Assembly: GCA_052386675.1 (NCBI GenBank)
Contig: JBQTJX010000019.1
Span: 83,599 to 147,598, forward strand
From: RBG-16-66-20 sp052386675
GTDB taxonomy: Bacteria > Pseudomonadota > Gammaproteobacteria > Burkholderiales > SG8-39
DNA: 64,000 nucleotides
Reading direction: 5' to 3'
Part shown: piece by piece, positions 33,853 to 42,462 of the stretch
How positions within the stretch are numbered: the stretch's first letter is position 1
Layout of the letters: each line of letters opens with the position of its first letter
Made by a program: the position numbers and the translations under genes
The notes under the pieces: generated by a model
The model's database searches: none
Seen by the model: the letters and a program-made list of their open reading frames with translations, nothing else
Told to the model about the DNA's origin: nothing

Positions 33853-34542
33853 GCCATTCTTCTGCCTCTCGAGTTCTGCGTCGTTATTCTTGAGCCAAGC
33901 CTCAAGAGCCTCAAACTGTTCTGACCAGACCTTATCGTACTCGTGCTCGAACACGGCATACACGAAGCTCATGGCTGGTTCCTGCTCTGGCCCGAACACT
34001 TGCACCCAGCGATTTGAGAATGACGTTTCATATTTTTCGGGGTCGCTTGAGGAGTAGGTATACAAAACCCCGTCAAAGTTTGGGTGGACGCTTTCACTGA
34101 GTCGGTCGTACATGGATTGAAGGCCGGGATGCTCCTTTTCAGCCTTTTCCAGGATCTTGAGAACGTGAATCGCGGTGTGTGATGCACCCGGTGTGCGTGA
34201 ACCCAGAAGCATCTGTTTGGTGAGTGCGTCGAAATCAAAAAACGAGTATGCCCCTGCCACTACAGCGGCCATTCGCTGATTCAGGAATATCAGTAGCGCA
34301 AGAGTTTCAATGCCAGCACGGAGCAATGCGCGGGCACCGAGGAGATGTTGGTGCTCCGTTAGAAGAAGTGTCTGTTGCGCGAGATCGTGCATCCGCCAGA
34401 ACAGCGTCTCGCGTAGCACCATGCCTCTGAACGGAGCTTTCCACTTATGCGCTACGGGGCAACGAGCCAGGAGTCCAGCTACCGGCACGTTCTGACATCG
34501 AGATTGAGACCAGCGCGCGATCCGTTCCCCTGGGCTTTCCAT
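33847..34542 (-). CDS. cassette-borne hypothetical protein
   Basis: 231-aa mostly helical, soluble protein of unknown function. Segments such as LLGARALLRAGIETLALLIFLNQ and LSESVHPNFDGVLYTYSS recall DUF5677-like or HEPN-type helical proteins (weak resemblance). The ATG at 34542 (MESPGERIARW) comes three bases after a GTTAGAT box (34551-34545), a cassette-like start, and the stop is inside attC-like site 4. The frame runs on upstream but without a good start. Confidence 0.66.
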   Translation of the reverse strand: MESPGERIARWSQSRCQNVPVAGLLARCPVAHKWKAPFRGMVLRETLFWRMHDLAQQTLLLTEHQHLLGARALLRAGIETLALLIFLNQRMAAVVAGAYSFFDFDALTKQMLLGSRTPGASHTAIHVLKILEKAEKEHPGLQSMYDRLSESVHPNFDGVLYTYSSSDPEKYETSFSNRWVQVFGPEQEPAMSFVYAVFEHEYDKVWSEQFEALEAWLKNNDAELERQKNGI

Positions 34543-34665
34543 GGCATCTAACTTGATGTTTAGGCAGCACACCGCCGCCAAGAAAAGCATATACCTCTGG
34601 ACGCAAACATCCAATCCCAGATACTTGAGTTCGGCCAACAGATCGGGTGCTTGCCTAGGACGCAA

Positions 34666-34685
34666 ATGTAACCGAGCGGTTACAT
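34666..34685. repeat. 20-bp palindrome, copy 3 (GAGC centre), right edge of island I
   Basis: ATGTAACCGAGCGGTTACAT, differing from the GATC copies by one central base. It lies 21 bases after the dinB stop and before the first cassette gene. Confidence 0.9.
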
Positions 34686-34706
34686 CCTGGCTCCTCCCAG
34701 GCCTCC

Positions 34707-35756
34707 TCACCCGCGGTCCGGCACCAACCCGTGCACCCCCGCTCCCAGCAGCCGCACCGGCCGCTTCCCCGCATCCGTCCGCTCCAGCAACGCCACGGCG
34801 CGCGAGGCGATGTCGTCCGCGTCACGCCCGGGCATGGTCGAGGTATGGCTGCGCGTGACCAGCGAAAAATCGTCGTAGCGCACCTTGATGGTCACGGTGC
34901 GCGCCACCAGCCGCTTGCGCTCCAGCCACGCAGCGGTCTTGCGCGCGAGTCGCTCCATCTCGGCGCGGACCTCCCGCAGTTCCGTAAGGTCCTCCGGATA
35001 GGTGGTTTCGTTGCTGCCGGACTTGGAAGGACGGTCGGGCGTGACGCGGCGCGGATCGTCGCCGCGGGAGAGCCGAAGCAGCCAGTCGGCCTGGTTGCCG
35101 ACTGCGCCGCGCAACTGCGCCGGATCCGCGGTCCGGACCTGCACCAGTTTCTCGATGCCGATTCGCCGCAGCTTGCCCGCGGTGACCGGCCCCACGCCCC
35201 AGAGCGCCTCCACCGGCAGTTTCTGCAGGAAGGACTCGACCCGCTCGGGCGCGATCACGGTCAGGCCGTCGGGCTTCTTCCAGCCGGAGGCAATCTTGGC
35301 GAGGAACTTGTTGGGCGCGACGCCGGCGGAGGCGGTGAGCCGGAGCTGGTCGCGGATCTGCTGCTTGAGCCGGCGGGCGACTTCCATGGCGAGGGGCTCG
35401 CCCCAGCTGTTTTCGGTGACATCCAGGTAGGCCTCGTCCAGGGACAGCGGCTCCACCAGGGGCGTGCAGGCGCGGAACAGGGCCAGCACCTGCTGCGAGA
35501 CGGCGCGGTAGCGGGTGAAGTCCGGCCGGACCATGGCCAGCTCCGGGCACAGCCGCAGCGCACGGGCCATGGGCATGGCGGATCGCACGCCGAAGGCGCG
35601 CGCCTCGTAGCTGCAGGCGGCGACCACGCCGCGGGACTCGGGCGAGCCGCCCACCGCGAGCGGCCGCCCGCGCAGCGAAGGATCGTCGCGCTGCTCCACG
35701 GAGGCGTAGAACGCGTCCATGTCGATGTGGAGGATCCGGCGCAAGGTGTCGGCCAC
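34707..35756 (-). CDS. dinB: DNA polymerase IV
   Basis: 349-aa Y-family translesion polymerase. Catalytic motifs are HIDMDAFYASVEQRDDP at the N terminus and SLDEAYLDVT, with helix-hairpin-helix and little-finger regions following (GVAPNKFLAKIAS; LWGVGPVTAGKLRRIG). It lacks the long C-terminal extension and clear beta-clamp tail of some homologues. It is divergent from the Kef-type antiporter gene with a 37-bp gap; no clear LexA box was recognised there. Confidence 0.95.
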   Translation of the reverse strand: MADTLRRILHIDMDAFYASVEQRDDPSLRGRPLAVGGSPESRGVVAACSYEARAFGVRSAMPMARALRLCPELAMVRPDFTRYRAVSQQVLALFRACTPLVEPLSLDEAYLDVTENSWGEPLAMEVARRLKQQIRDQLRLTASAGVAPNKFLAKIASGWKKPDGLTVIAPERVESFLQKLPVEALWGVGPVTAGKLRRIGIEKLVQVRTADPAQLRGAVGNQADWLLRLSRGDDPRRVTPDRPSKSGSNETTYPEDLTELREVRAEMERLARKTAAWLERKRLVARTVTIKVRYDDFSLVTRSHTSTMPGRDADDIASRAVALLERTDAGKRPVRLLGAGVHGLVPDRG

Positions 35757-35793
35757 TGCGGTGCGCAGTTTAGATTAGGATTCGCCTCGAATC

Positions 35794-37614
35794 ATGGAAC
35801 ACGGCAGTTCATTCCTCGTCCAGGGGATCGTCTTCCTCGGCGCCGCGGTGCTCGCGGTGGCGGTCGCGCATCGTCTCGGGCTGGGCGCGGTCGCCGGCTA
35901 CCTGCTGGCGGGCATCGCCATCGGCCCGTTCGGCCTGAAGCTGGTCGGCAACGTAGACAACGTGCGCCATTTCGCCGAGCTGGGCGTGGTGTTCCTGCTG
36001 TTCGTGATCGGCCTGGAGCTGGAGCCCAAGCGCCTGTGGCAGATGCGGGTCCGGCTGCTGTCGCTGGGCGCCTCGCAGGTGTTCGGCTCGATCGCGCTGA
36101 TCGCGCTCGTTGCGTGGGCCGCTGGGGTGGACTGGCGCGTCGGCGTGGTGGCGGGGATGGCGCTCGCGCTGTCCTCCACCGCGCTCGCGCTCACACCGCT
36201 CAGCGAGCGCGGCGCGATGAAGACCCAGGGCGGGCAGTCGGTGTTCGCGATCCTGCTGTTCCAGGACATCGCCGTGATCCCGATGCTGACCATCCTTGCC
36301 CTCATGGGCACCACCGGCTCAGCAACCACGCTGTCCTGGACGGGTGGGCTGTTCGCCGCGGGCGTGATCGCCGCCACCCTGGTCGGCGGCCACTACCTGA
36401 TGCGGCCGGTGTTCCGCTACGTGGCGCGGATGCGCCAGCGCGAGATCTTCACCGCGCTCGCCCTGCTGCTCGTGATCGGTATCGCCGGGGCCTACGAGAA
36501 GGCCGGCCTGTCCATGGCGCTGGGGAGTTTCCTCGCCGGCGTGCTGCTCGCGGAATCCGAGTACCGCCACGAAATCGAGGCGGCAGTGGAGCCGTTCAAG
36601 GGCCTGCTGCTCGGCCTGTTCTTCGTCGCCGTGGGCATGAGCGTGGATTTCGGGCTGCTGTTGGGCGAGCCGCTGCTGATCCTGGGCATCATCCTCGGCC
36701 TGTTCGCGGTCAAAAGCGCGGTGCTCTGGATCATCGCGCGCGCGGCGAAGCTGCCCCCGGGCGAGACGCCGCTGTTCATCCTGCTGCTTGCGCAGGGCGG
36801 CGAGTTCGCCTTCGTGCTGCTCACGCTCGGCGTGCAGCAGCAGGTGCTGCCGCTGGGGACCGCGCAGGCGGTGACGCTGGCGGTGGCCCTGTCCATGCTG
36901 AGCACGCCGTTCCTGCTCATCCTGCACGACAAGGTCCTCGTGCCGCGCCTGAAAGTCGACGCGCCGGCACGTGCGGAGGACACCCCGGAGGAGGGCAAGG
37001 TGATCGTCGCCGGCCTTGGCCGCGTTGGCCAGGTGGTGGCACGGCTTCTGCACGGGGCGGGCCACGACCCGACCATCCTTGACGACGACCCGGACCACGT
37101 CGAGCAGTCGCGCCGCTTCGGTTTTCGCGTGTTCTACGGCGACGCCATGCGCGTGGACCTGCTGGAGGCGGCTGGCGCGGCGAGTGCACAGTTCCTCATC
37201 ATCACGCTGGACGACCCGGATGCGACCTCGCGCCTGGCGCGGACCGCTGTCAAGCATTTCCCGAACCTGCGCGTCATTGCGCGCGCGCGCGACATGCGGC
37301 ACCTGTTCGAACTGCGGGACATCGGCGTCGAGATCATCGAGCGCGAGACCTTCCAGTCCGCGCTGGCGCTTGGCCGCGCCGCGCTTGCCGCGGTGGGCGG
37401 CAATGCCGAGCGCGCGGCGCGCGCCGCACAGCGCTTCGCCGAGCACGACAACGTGGTGCTGGCGAAGCTCTATGCGGTGCACAAGGACGAAGCCGGTGAG
37501 AACGTGTCGGTGTCCAACGAGCTGCGCGAGCAGTTCGCGCAGACGCTCAGGGAGGACGAGGCGGCCATCGAGGCGGAGGCGAGGTCCGGGCCCGCCGGAA
37601 AGCCGGTAGCGTGA
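35794..37614 (+). CDS. KefB/KefC-type monovalent cation:proton antiporter (CPA2)
   Basis: 606-aa membrane protein with about 12 hydrophobic helices in the first 380 residues (AGYLLAGIAIGPFG; FQDIAVIPMLTI; FLAGVLLAESEYRHEIE) and a cytoplasmic TrkA-N/RCK nucleotide-binding domain (VIVAGLGRVGQVVARLL, about residue 405). Kef proteins export K+ in exchange for protons and are glutathione-gated in E. coli. GTG of the next gene overlaps its stop, giving a kef-monooxygenase-sirtuin operon. Confidence 0.92.
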   Translation: MEHGSSFLVQGIVFLGAAVLAVAVAHRLGLGAVAGYLLAGIAIGPFGLKLVGNVDNVRHFAELGVVFLLFVIGLELEPKRLWQMRVRLLSLGASQVFGSIALIALVAWAAGVDWRVGVVAGMALALSSTALALTPLSERGAMKTQGGQSVFAILLFQDIAVIPMLTILALMGTTGSATTLSWTGGLFAAGVIAATLVGGHYLMRPVFRYVARMRQREIFTALALLLVIGIAGAYEKAGLSMALGSFLAGVLLAESEYRHEIEAAVEPFKGLLLGLFFVAVGMSVDFGLLLGEPLLILGIILGLFAVKSAVLWIIARAAKLPPGETPLFILLLAQGGEFAFVLLTLGVQQQVLPLGTAQAVTLAVALSMLSTPFLLILHDKVLVPRLKVDAPARAEDTPEEGKVIVAGLGRVGQVVARLLHGAGHDPTILDDDPDHVEQSRRFGFRVFYGDAMRVDLLEAAGAASAQFLIITLDDPDATSRLARTAVKHFPNLRVIARARDMRHLFELRDIGVEIIERETFQSALALGRAALAAVGGNAERAARAAQRFAEHDNVVLAKLYAVHKDEAGENVSVSNELREQFAQTLREDEAAIEAEARSGPAGKPVA

Positions 37615-38738
37615 AGATCGTGATCGCCGGCGCCGGGCCTGCCGGTTTGCTATTCGCGCTGCTCGCCAGGCGCCGCCACCCGGATTGGGCGGTGGAGGTC
37701 TTCGAGCAGAATCCTCCGGACGCTACCTTCGGTTTCGGCGTGGTGTTCTCCGAGGGCGCGCTCGCGTTTCTCGAGCGCGACGCCGCGGACCTGCACCGGC
37801 TGCTTACCGCGCGCATGGAAGCCTGGCCGATGCAGCGCATCGTGCATCGCGGCGAGGCGGTGGACATAGACGGCAACGGCTTCTCCGCGATCGGACGGCT
37901 GGCGCTGCTGCAGTTTCTCCAGCCGCTGTGCCGCGAGGCGGGCGTGGTCATGCATTACCGCCAGGCGATCGCCTCCGCCGCGGACCTGGGCGATGCGGAC
38001 CTCGTGGTGGCGGCCGACGGCGTGAACTCCACGCTGCGGACGGGACACGAAGCGGCGTTCGGCACGCGCATCGAGTGGCTCGGCAACCGCTTCGCCTGGT
38101 ACGGCGTCGAGCACCCGTTCGAATGCCTGACGCTTACCTTCCGCGACCATCCGGACGGGGCCTTCGTCGCGCATCATTACCGCTATGCGCCCGCGATGAG
38201 CACCTTCCTGGTCGAATGCGACGAGGCCACCTGGCGCAAGGCCGGGCTGGACGCGATGCCGGAGGCGGACTCCCGCGCCTACTGCGAGCGGGTGTTCGCC
38301 GCGGACCTGGGCGGCAAGCGGCTCCTATCGAACAAATCCGTCTGGCGCCGGTTCCCCCTGCTGTCGAATGTGCGCTGGAGCGCCGGCAACGTCGTCCTGC
38401 TGGGCGACGCCCTGCGCACCATGCATTTCTCCATCGGCTCGGGCACCCGGGCCGCGTTCGAGGACGCCATCGCGCTCGATCGCGCCTTCGACGAGGCGGG
38501 CAAGGATGTACCCGCCGCCCTGGCCGCATTCGAGCGCATCCGCCGGCCGGTGGTGGACAAGCTCCACGCCGCGGCCAACCGTAGCTCGTACTGGTACGAG
38601 AAGTTCCCGGAGAAGATGGCGCGCTTCGGTGCCGTCGGCCTTGCCTACGACTACATGGCGCGCAGCGGGCGATTGTCGGACGATCGCCTGGCGCAGATGG
38701 CGCCGAAGTTCATGGCGAAGGTGGCGGCGGCGAAATGA
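37611..38738 (+). CDS. FAD-dependent monooxygenase, aromatic-CoA hydroxylase type
   Basis: 375-aa flavoprotein monooxygenase: Rossmann GAGPAGLLFALLARRR, DG motif VVAADGVNSTLR and second FAD motif NVVLLGDALRTMHFSIGSGTR. The block FGFGVVFSEGAL and overall sequence resemble the N-terminal domain of salicylyl-CoA 5-hydroxylase and 2-aminobenzoyl-CoA monooxygenase, but the C-terminal oxidoreductase half is absent. GTG start at 37611 overlaps the antiporter stop and the end overlaps the sirtuin gene. The substrate is unproven. Confidence 0.83.
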   Translation: MKIVIAGAGPAGLLFALLARRRHPDWAVEVFEQNPPDATFGFGVVFSEGALAFLERDAADLHRLLTARMEAWPMQRIVHRGEAVDIDGNGFSAIGRLALLQFLQPLCREAGVVMHYRQAIASAADLGDADLVVAADGVNSTLRTGHEAAFGTRIEWLGNRFAWYGVEHPFECLTLTFRDHPDGAFVAHHYRYAPAMSTFLVECDEATWRKAGLDAMPEADSRAYCERVFAADLGGKRLLSNKSVWRRFPLLSNVRWSAGNVVLLGDALRTMHFSIGSGTRAAFEDAIALDRAFDEAGKDVPAALAAFERIRRPVVDKLHAAANRSSYWYEKFPEKMARFGAVGLAYDYMARSGRLSDDRLAQMAPKFMAKVAAAK

Positions 38739-39478
38739 TCGAGCACGTCAGGCGCTGGGTGGGGGAGGCGAAGCGGGTCGTCGTTCTGACCGGCGCCGGC
38801 ATCTCCACGGATTCCGGCATCCCGGACTTTCGTGGTCCGCAGGGACTCTGGACCAGGAACCCGAAGGCCGAGAAGCTCTCCGACATCCGCTACTACATGT
38901 CCGATCCCGAGGTGCGGCGGCTGGCCTGGCAGTCGCGCCTGGAGCATTCGACCTGGCAGGCCAGGCCGAACGCGGGGCACCTGGCGCTGGTGGAACTGGA
39001 GCGCCGCGGCAAGCTTCACGCGCTCATCACGCAGAACATAGACGAGTTGCACCAGCAGGCGGGCAATTCACCCGCGAAGGTCATCGAGGTGCACGGCACG
39101 GTGCGCAAGGCGGTGTGCATGGGCTGCGGCTGGCGCGGGCCGATGCTGGAGACGCTGGAGCGGGTGCGCGCGGGGGAGGCGGATCCGCCGTGCCTCGCCT
39201 GTGGCGGCATCCTCAAGAGCGCCACCATTTCCTTCGGCCAGGCGCTGGTGCCCGAGGTGATCGATCGGGCCATGGCAGTGGCGGCGCAGGCGGACCTGCT
39301 GCTCGCGGTCGGCTCGACGCTGCAGGTCTACCCGGTGGCGGGCGCGGTGCCGGCGGCGAAGGCGGCCGGGGCGAAGGTGGCCATCGTCAACGCGCAGCCC
39401 ACGGCGATGGACGACATCGCGGATGCGGTGCTGCCAGGGTCGATCAGCGAGATCCTGCCCAGGATTTGCGGGACGTGA
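38735..39478 (+). CDS. SIR2-family NAD-dependent protein deacylase
   Basis: 247-aa sirtuin. NAD-binding GAGISTDSGIPDFRG, catalytic His in VIEVHGTVRKAVC, TQNIDELHQQAG and a Cys4 zinc site (CMGC and CLAC). Class III sirtuins such as CobB remove acetyl or succinyl groups and control acyl-CoA synthetases in aromatic and acetate metabolism (known in family). Coupled by ATGA to the FAD monooxygenase gene, which suggests a link with aromatic acyl-CoA enzymes (inference). Confidence 0.92.
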   Translation: MIEHVRRWVGEAKRVVVLTGAGISTDSGIPDFRGPQGLWTRNPKAEKLSDIRYYMSDPEVRRLAWQSRLEHSTWQARPNAGHLALVELERRGKLHALITQNIDELHQQAGNSPAKVIEVHGTVRKAVCMGCGWRGPMLETLERVRAGEADPPCLACGGILKSATISFGQALVPEVIDRAMAVAAQADLLLAVGSTLQVYPVAGAVPAAKAAGAKVAIVNAQPTAMDDIADAVLPGSISEILPRICGT

Positions 39479-39563
39479 TGGACGTGACGGACGTAACGGC
39501 GAACTCGCCAACGACCCGATTGTGCCGCACAATCGCGTGGACAAAGCCAAAGGGGAGACCGTC

Positions 39564-40529
39564 ATGAACGTTCTGAAGAGATTCCTGATTCTCGCGCTCG
39601 CGCTCGCGCCGGCCGCTGCGCTGGCCCAGGTGTTTCCGACCAAGCCGCTGAAGCTCATCATCACCTTCCCCGCCGGCGGCCCTGCGGACCTGTTCGGGCG
39701 GTTGCTTGCGCAGCACATGGGCGACCGGCTCGGCCAGCCGGTCGTGGTGGAGAACGTGAGCGGCGTGGGCGGCGTGCTCGGCGTGGACCGTGCAGCCAAG
39801 TCCGCGCCCGATGGCTACACGCTGGTCCTGAACAGTGGTTCGACGGTGGCGATCGCGCCGTTCTCGATGGCGAAGATGCCCTACGACGTGAAGAAGGACC
39901 TCGCCTTCATCACCACGGTGGTGCTGGTGCCCGAGGTGCTGGCGGTGCATCCGACGCTGCCGGTCAACAACCTCAAGGAACTGGTCGACTACGCGAAGGC
40001 GAATCCCGGCAAGATCAACTTCGCCTCCGCCGGCGGCGGCACGGTGACGCACCTCGCAGGCGAGCTGCTCAAGGTCGAGGCGCAGGTGAACATGGTGCAC
40101 GTGCCCTACAAGGGCGCCGCGCCGGCGGTCACCGACATGCTGAGCGGCCAGGTGCAGATGGGCGTGTTCGACGTGCCGGTGCTCATTTCGCACATCCGCG
40201 CCGGCAAGCTGAAGCCGCTGGCGCTCACCAGCGCCAAGCGCACGCCGCTGCTGCCGAACGTCCCCACGACCGCGGAGGCAGGCTACGGCAAGGTGATCTC
40301 GGACAACTGGTACGGGCTGGTGGGTCCGGCGGGCATTCCGCCCGGGGTCCTGAAGCGGTTGCACGATGCCGCGATCGCCGCGCTGCGCCAGCCGGCGCTG
40401 GTGGAGGCCTATGGCAAGGTGGCGGGCATCCCGCTGCCCTCGTCGCCGGAGGAATACCAAGTCTTCGTCGCGGCAGAACAGGCCAAGTGGAGCAAGGTGG
40501 TCGCCGCCATCGGCTTCAAGCAGCAGTAG
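39564..40529 (+). CDS. Bug/TctC-family tripartite tricarboxylate transporter binding protein
   Basis: 321-aa periplasmic receptor: signal peptide FLILALALAPAAALAQ followed by the Bug motif FPTKPLKLIITFPAGGPADLFGR and conserved NASAGGGTVTHLAGEL-type core (here INFASAGGGTVTHLAGEL). AGGGGAG precedes the ATG. Bug proteins bind carboxylic acids; many are encoded alone in Burkholderiales, as here (no TctA or TctB nearby). Ligand unknown. Confidence 0.92.
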   Translation: MNVLKRFLILALALAPAAALAQVFPTKPLKLIITFPAGGPADLFGRLLAQHMGDRLGQPVVVENVSGVGGVLGVDRAAKSAPDGYTLVLNSGSTVAIAPFSMAKMPYDVKKDLAFITTVVLVPEVLAVHPTLPVNNLKELVDYAKANPGKINFASAGGGTVTHLAGELLKVEAQVNMVHVPYKGAAPAVTDMLSGQVQMGVFDVPVLISHIRAGKLKPLALTSAKRTPLLPNVPTTAEAGYGKVISDNWYGLVGPAGIPPGVLKRLHDAAIAALRQPALVEAYGKVAGIPLPSSPEEYQVFVAAEQAKWSKVVAAIGFKQQ

Positions 40530-40536
40530 TTTCTTG

Positions 40537-41394
40537 ATGACGCTTCGCGAGCGCGTCCGTCGCGCTCGCCTGTACTGGCGCTCGCGCGCGCTGTTCCGCG
40601 AGTGCCTGGAGGACCCGGGCCTGGCCTGGCGCCTGCCGTTCGCCGGCGACGCCGTCGTGGACGTCCGCTTCACCACCGGCCGGCGCTTTGCCATGCCGGC
40701 GCGGCACTGGCCGCTGCTGCCCACGGCCTGCCGGCTGGACCGCATCGGCGCCCGCTTCGAGTTCCTCGATACGGGCAAGCGCATCGAGCTGGATGGCCTG
40801 GTGTTCCACACCCCGCTGTGGACGCGCAATGAAGCCGATTACTTGCGCGAAGTCCTGGTCGAGGACATCTACGGCGCGAAATCGCGCGACTTCCGCGGCA
40901 AGGTTGTGGTGGATGTCGGCGCCTACGTGGGGGATGCCAGCCTCGCCTTCGCGCGCCAGGGCGCGACGGTGCACGCGGTCGAGCCCTCGGCGGCCTTCAG
41001 CGCGCTGATCCGCAGGAATGCGGAAGAAAACGGGCTGGCCGGGAACGTGGTGGTGCATGCGGTTGGGCTTGCCGAGCGCGCCGGGGATGAGGCGTTCGGC
41101 GCCGACCGGCTGCATTTCGTCGAAGGCGTGGACTACGCCCTGCGCCATTTTCCCGCGGGCATCGAGCTGCTCAAACTCGACTGCGAGGGTGCGGAGTACC
41201 ACCTGCTTGGAGACGACCGGTTCCTCGCGCACCTCGCACCGCGCGAGATCCGCATGGAGTACCACCGCGGGCCGGAAGCGCTGCTGCCGAAACTGGCGGC
41301 GGCAGGCTACGACGTGGAAATGCGACCGGCGCAGGGGCCGGTCGGGCTGCTCAAGGCGATCAACCGTAGGGCGTCCGGTCCTTCCGGTCCCTGA
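40537..41394 (+). CDS. FkbM family methyltransferase
   Basis: 285-aa protein with a SAM-binding FkbM domain in the second half: VVVDVGAYVGDASLAFARQG, VHAVEPSAAF, and LLKLDCEGAEYHLL, the family-typical post-motif. The N-terminal third is unassigned. The ATG at 40537 lies seven bases after the Bug gene. Members O-methylate sugars or natural products; the acceptor here is unknown. The 3' end overlaps the convergent sterol-desaturase gene by 35 bases. Confidence 0.86.
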   Translation: MTLRERVRRARLYWRSRALFRECLEDPGLAWRLPFAGDAVVDVRFTTGRRFAMPARHWPLLPTACRLDRIGARFEFLDTGKRIELDGLVFHTPLWTRNEADYLREVLVEDIYGAKSRDFRGKVVVDVGAYVGDASLAFARQGATVHAVEPSAAFSALIRRNAEENGLAGNVVVHAVGLAERAGDEAFGADRLHFVEGVDYALRHFPAGIELLKLDCEGAEYHLLGDDRFLAHLAPREIRMEYHRGPEALLPKLAAAGYDVEMRPAQGPVGLLKAINRRASGPSGP

Positions 41395-42403
41395 ACGGAT
41401 ATGCGAGCTGACCAAGGTAATCCTCGGGCGGCTGGAACTTCACCGTGCCGTAGTTCCTCGGCCAATGCGCCGGCTGGTGCGCGGTGCCGAAGGAGAGGTC
41501 CCACAGCGGCAGGAAACCGGCGAAGTTCTTGTCCAGGCCTTCCTCGTCGGAGGTGTGGTGCCAGTGGTGGTACTCGGGGGTGGCAATCAGCCAGCGCAGG
41601 TAGGGGAATCGCCAACGCACATTGGCGTGGATGAAGACCGCATGGAACGACACGAATGCGACGTAGGCCACCAGCGCCGCCTGCGAGAAGCCGAGGATGA
41701 AGACCGGCAGGAATCCGGCCGCGCGGGTGACGAGCACGTCCACCGGGTGCATGCGCGAGCCGGCGAGCCAGTCCATCTCGCGGCTGGAATGGTGGATGGC
41801 GTGGAAGCTCCAGAGCCAGGGCACCTGGTGGAAGGCGCGGTGCACCCAGTAGACCACGAGGTCCACCGCCAGCAGGATCTGGATGAACTGCAGCCAGACC
41901 GGCTGCGCGGCGACGGCCTTCTGGAATTCGAAGCTCACCGCCCAGGCGAACAGCGCCTGCGCCGGGATCATGGCCGCGAACGACAGCAGTTGCACGCCAG
42001 CGTGGCTGACGAAGAAGTGCTTGAGGTCCGTCTGCCAGCCGCGGCGGAAAATGCGCTGCCGGCGCAGCGCGAACATTCGCTCAAGCGGAATGAACAGCAG
42101 GCCCAGCACCAGCAGCTCAAGCACGAAATAGTCAAGGCCGGCGCCGACCGTCGCGGGGCCTGTTTCCACTGAATCGGTGAAGCGCATCGCGAGGGCGACG
42201 CAGGCGAGCGCCATGCCAAGCAGCCCGTGCAACCTGGAGCGCAGCAGGAACAGGCTCGCGGCGCCGAGCAGCAGGGTGGCGGCGATGCTGGCCCAGAGGA
42301 TGCCGCGGAACAAGTCGAGGTTGGCCTTGTAGAAAGGCAGCGCGTCGCGCGTGACCAGCAGGTCCGGGAACAGGAAGCAGAACTCGGCCAGGACACACAG
42401 CAC
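41360..42403 (-). CDS. sterol desaturase/fatty acid hydroxylase family protein
   Basis: About 347-aa membrane diiron enzyme. Histidine boxes HRAFHQ, HAIHHSS and HHWHH are present between hydrophobic helices, the hallmark of the family. The substrate could be a fatty acid, carotenoid or hopanoid. The start is uncertain: no ATG is available, GTG at 42403 gives a plausible first helix, and a CTG at 42466 overlapping the previous stop would be an alternative. It follows the gentisate-dioxygenase-like gene on the same strand. Confidence 0.82.
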   Translation of the reverse strand: MLCVLAEFCFLFPDLLVTRDALPFYKANLDLFRGILWASIAATLLLGAASLFLLRSRLHGLLGMALACVALAMRFTDSVETGPATVGAGLDYFVLELLVLGLLFIPLERMFALRRQRIFRRGWQTDLKHFFVSHAGVQLLSFAAMIPAQALFAWAVSFEFQKAVAAQPVWLQFIQILLAVDLVVYWVHRAFHQVPWLWSFHAIHHSSREMDWLAGSRMHPVDVLVTRAAGFLPVFILGFSQAALVAYVAFVSFHAVFIHANVRWRFPYLRWLIATPEYHHWHHTSDEEGLDKNFAGFLPLWDLSFGTAHQPAHWPRNYGTVKFQPPEDYLGQLAYPFRDRKDRTPYG

Positions 42404-42462
42404 GCCCAGAAGCCCGGAGGCGACGGCCGCGCGCTTGCCGAGGCGGATCGCCCGCGACCGCG

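Larger units (their letters stand above)
31107..34685. mobile_element. accessory island I: integrase-less integron cassette array (CALIN-like) bracketed by palindromes
   Basis: About 3.6 kb of visibly lower GC between the GATC palindrome at 31107 and the GAGC palindrome at 34666. It holds an orphan HicB-like gene and four minus-strand cassettes, each gene ending at or near an attC-like site (31346, 31886, 32602, 33778). No integron integrase is in the window. Flanks are hcrB (left) and dinB (right), both of normal composition. CALIN is the known term for attC clusters lacking intI. Confidence 0.72.

Noticed and set aside
34545..34640. A fifth full attC site upstream of the first cassette gene of island I
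   Set aside because: A good R' box (GTTAGAT) is present at 34551-34545, but no convincing R'' partner was found; recorded only as a cassette-like start.
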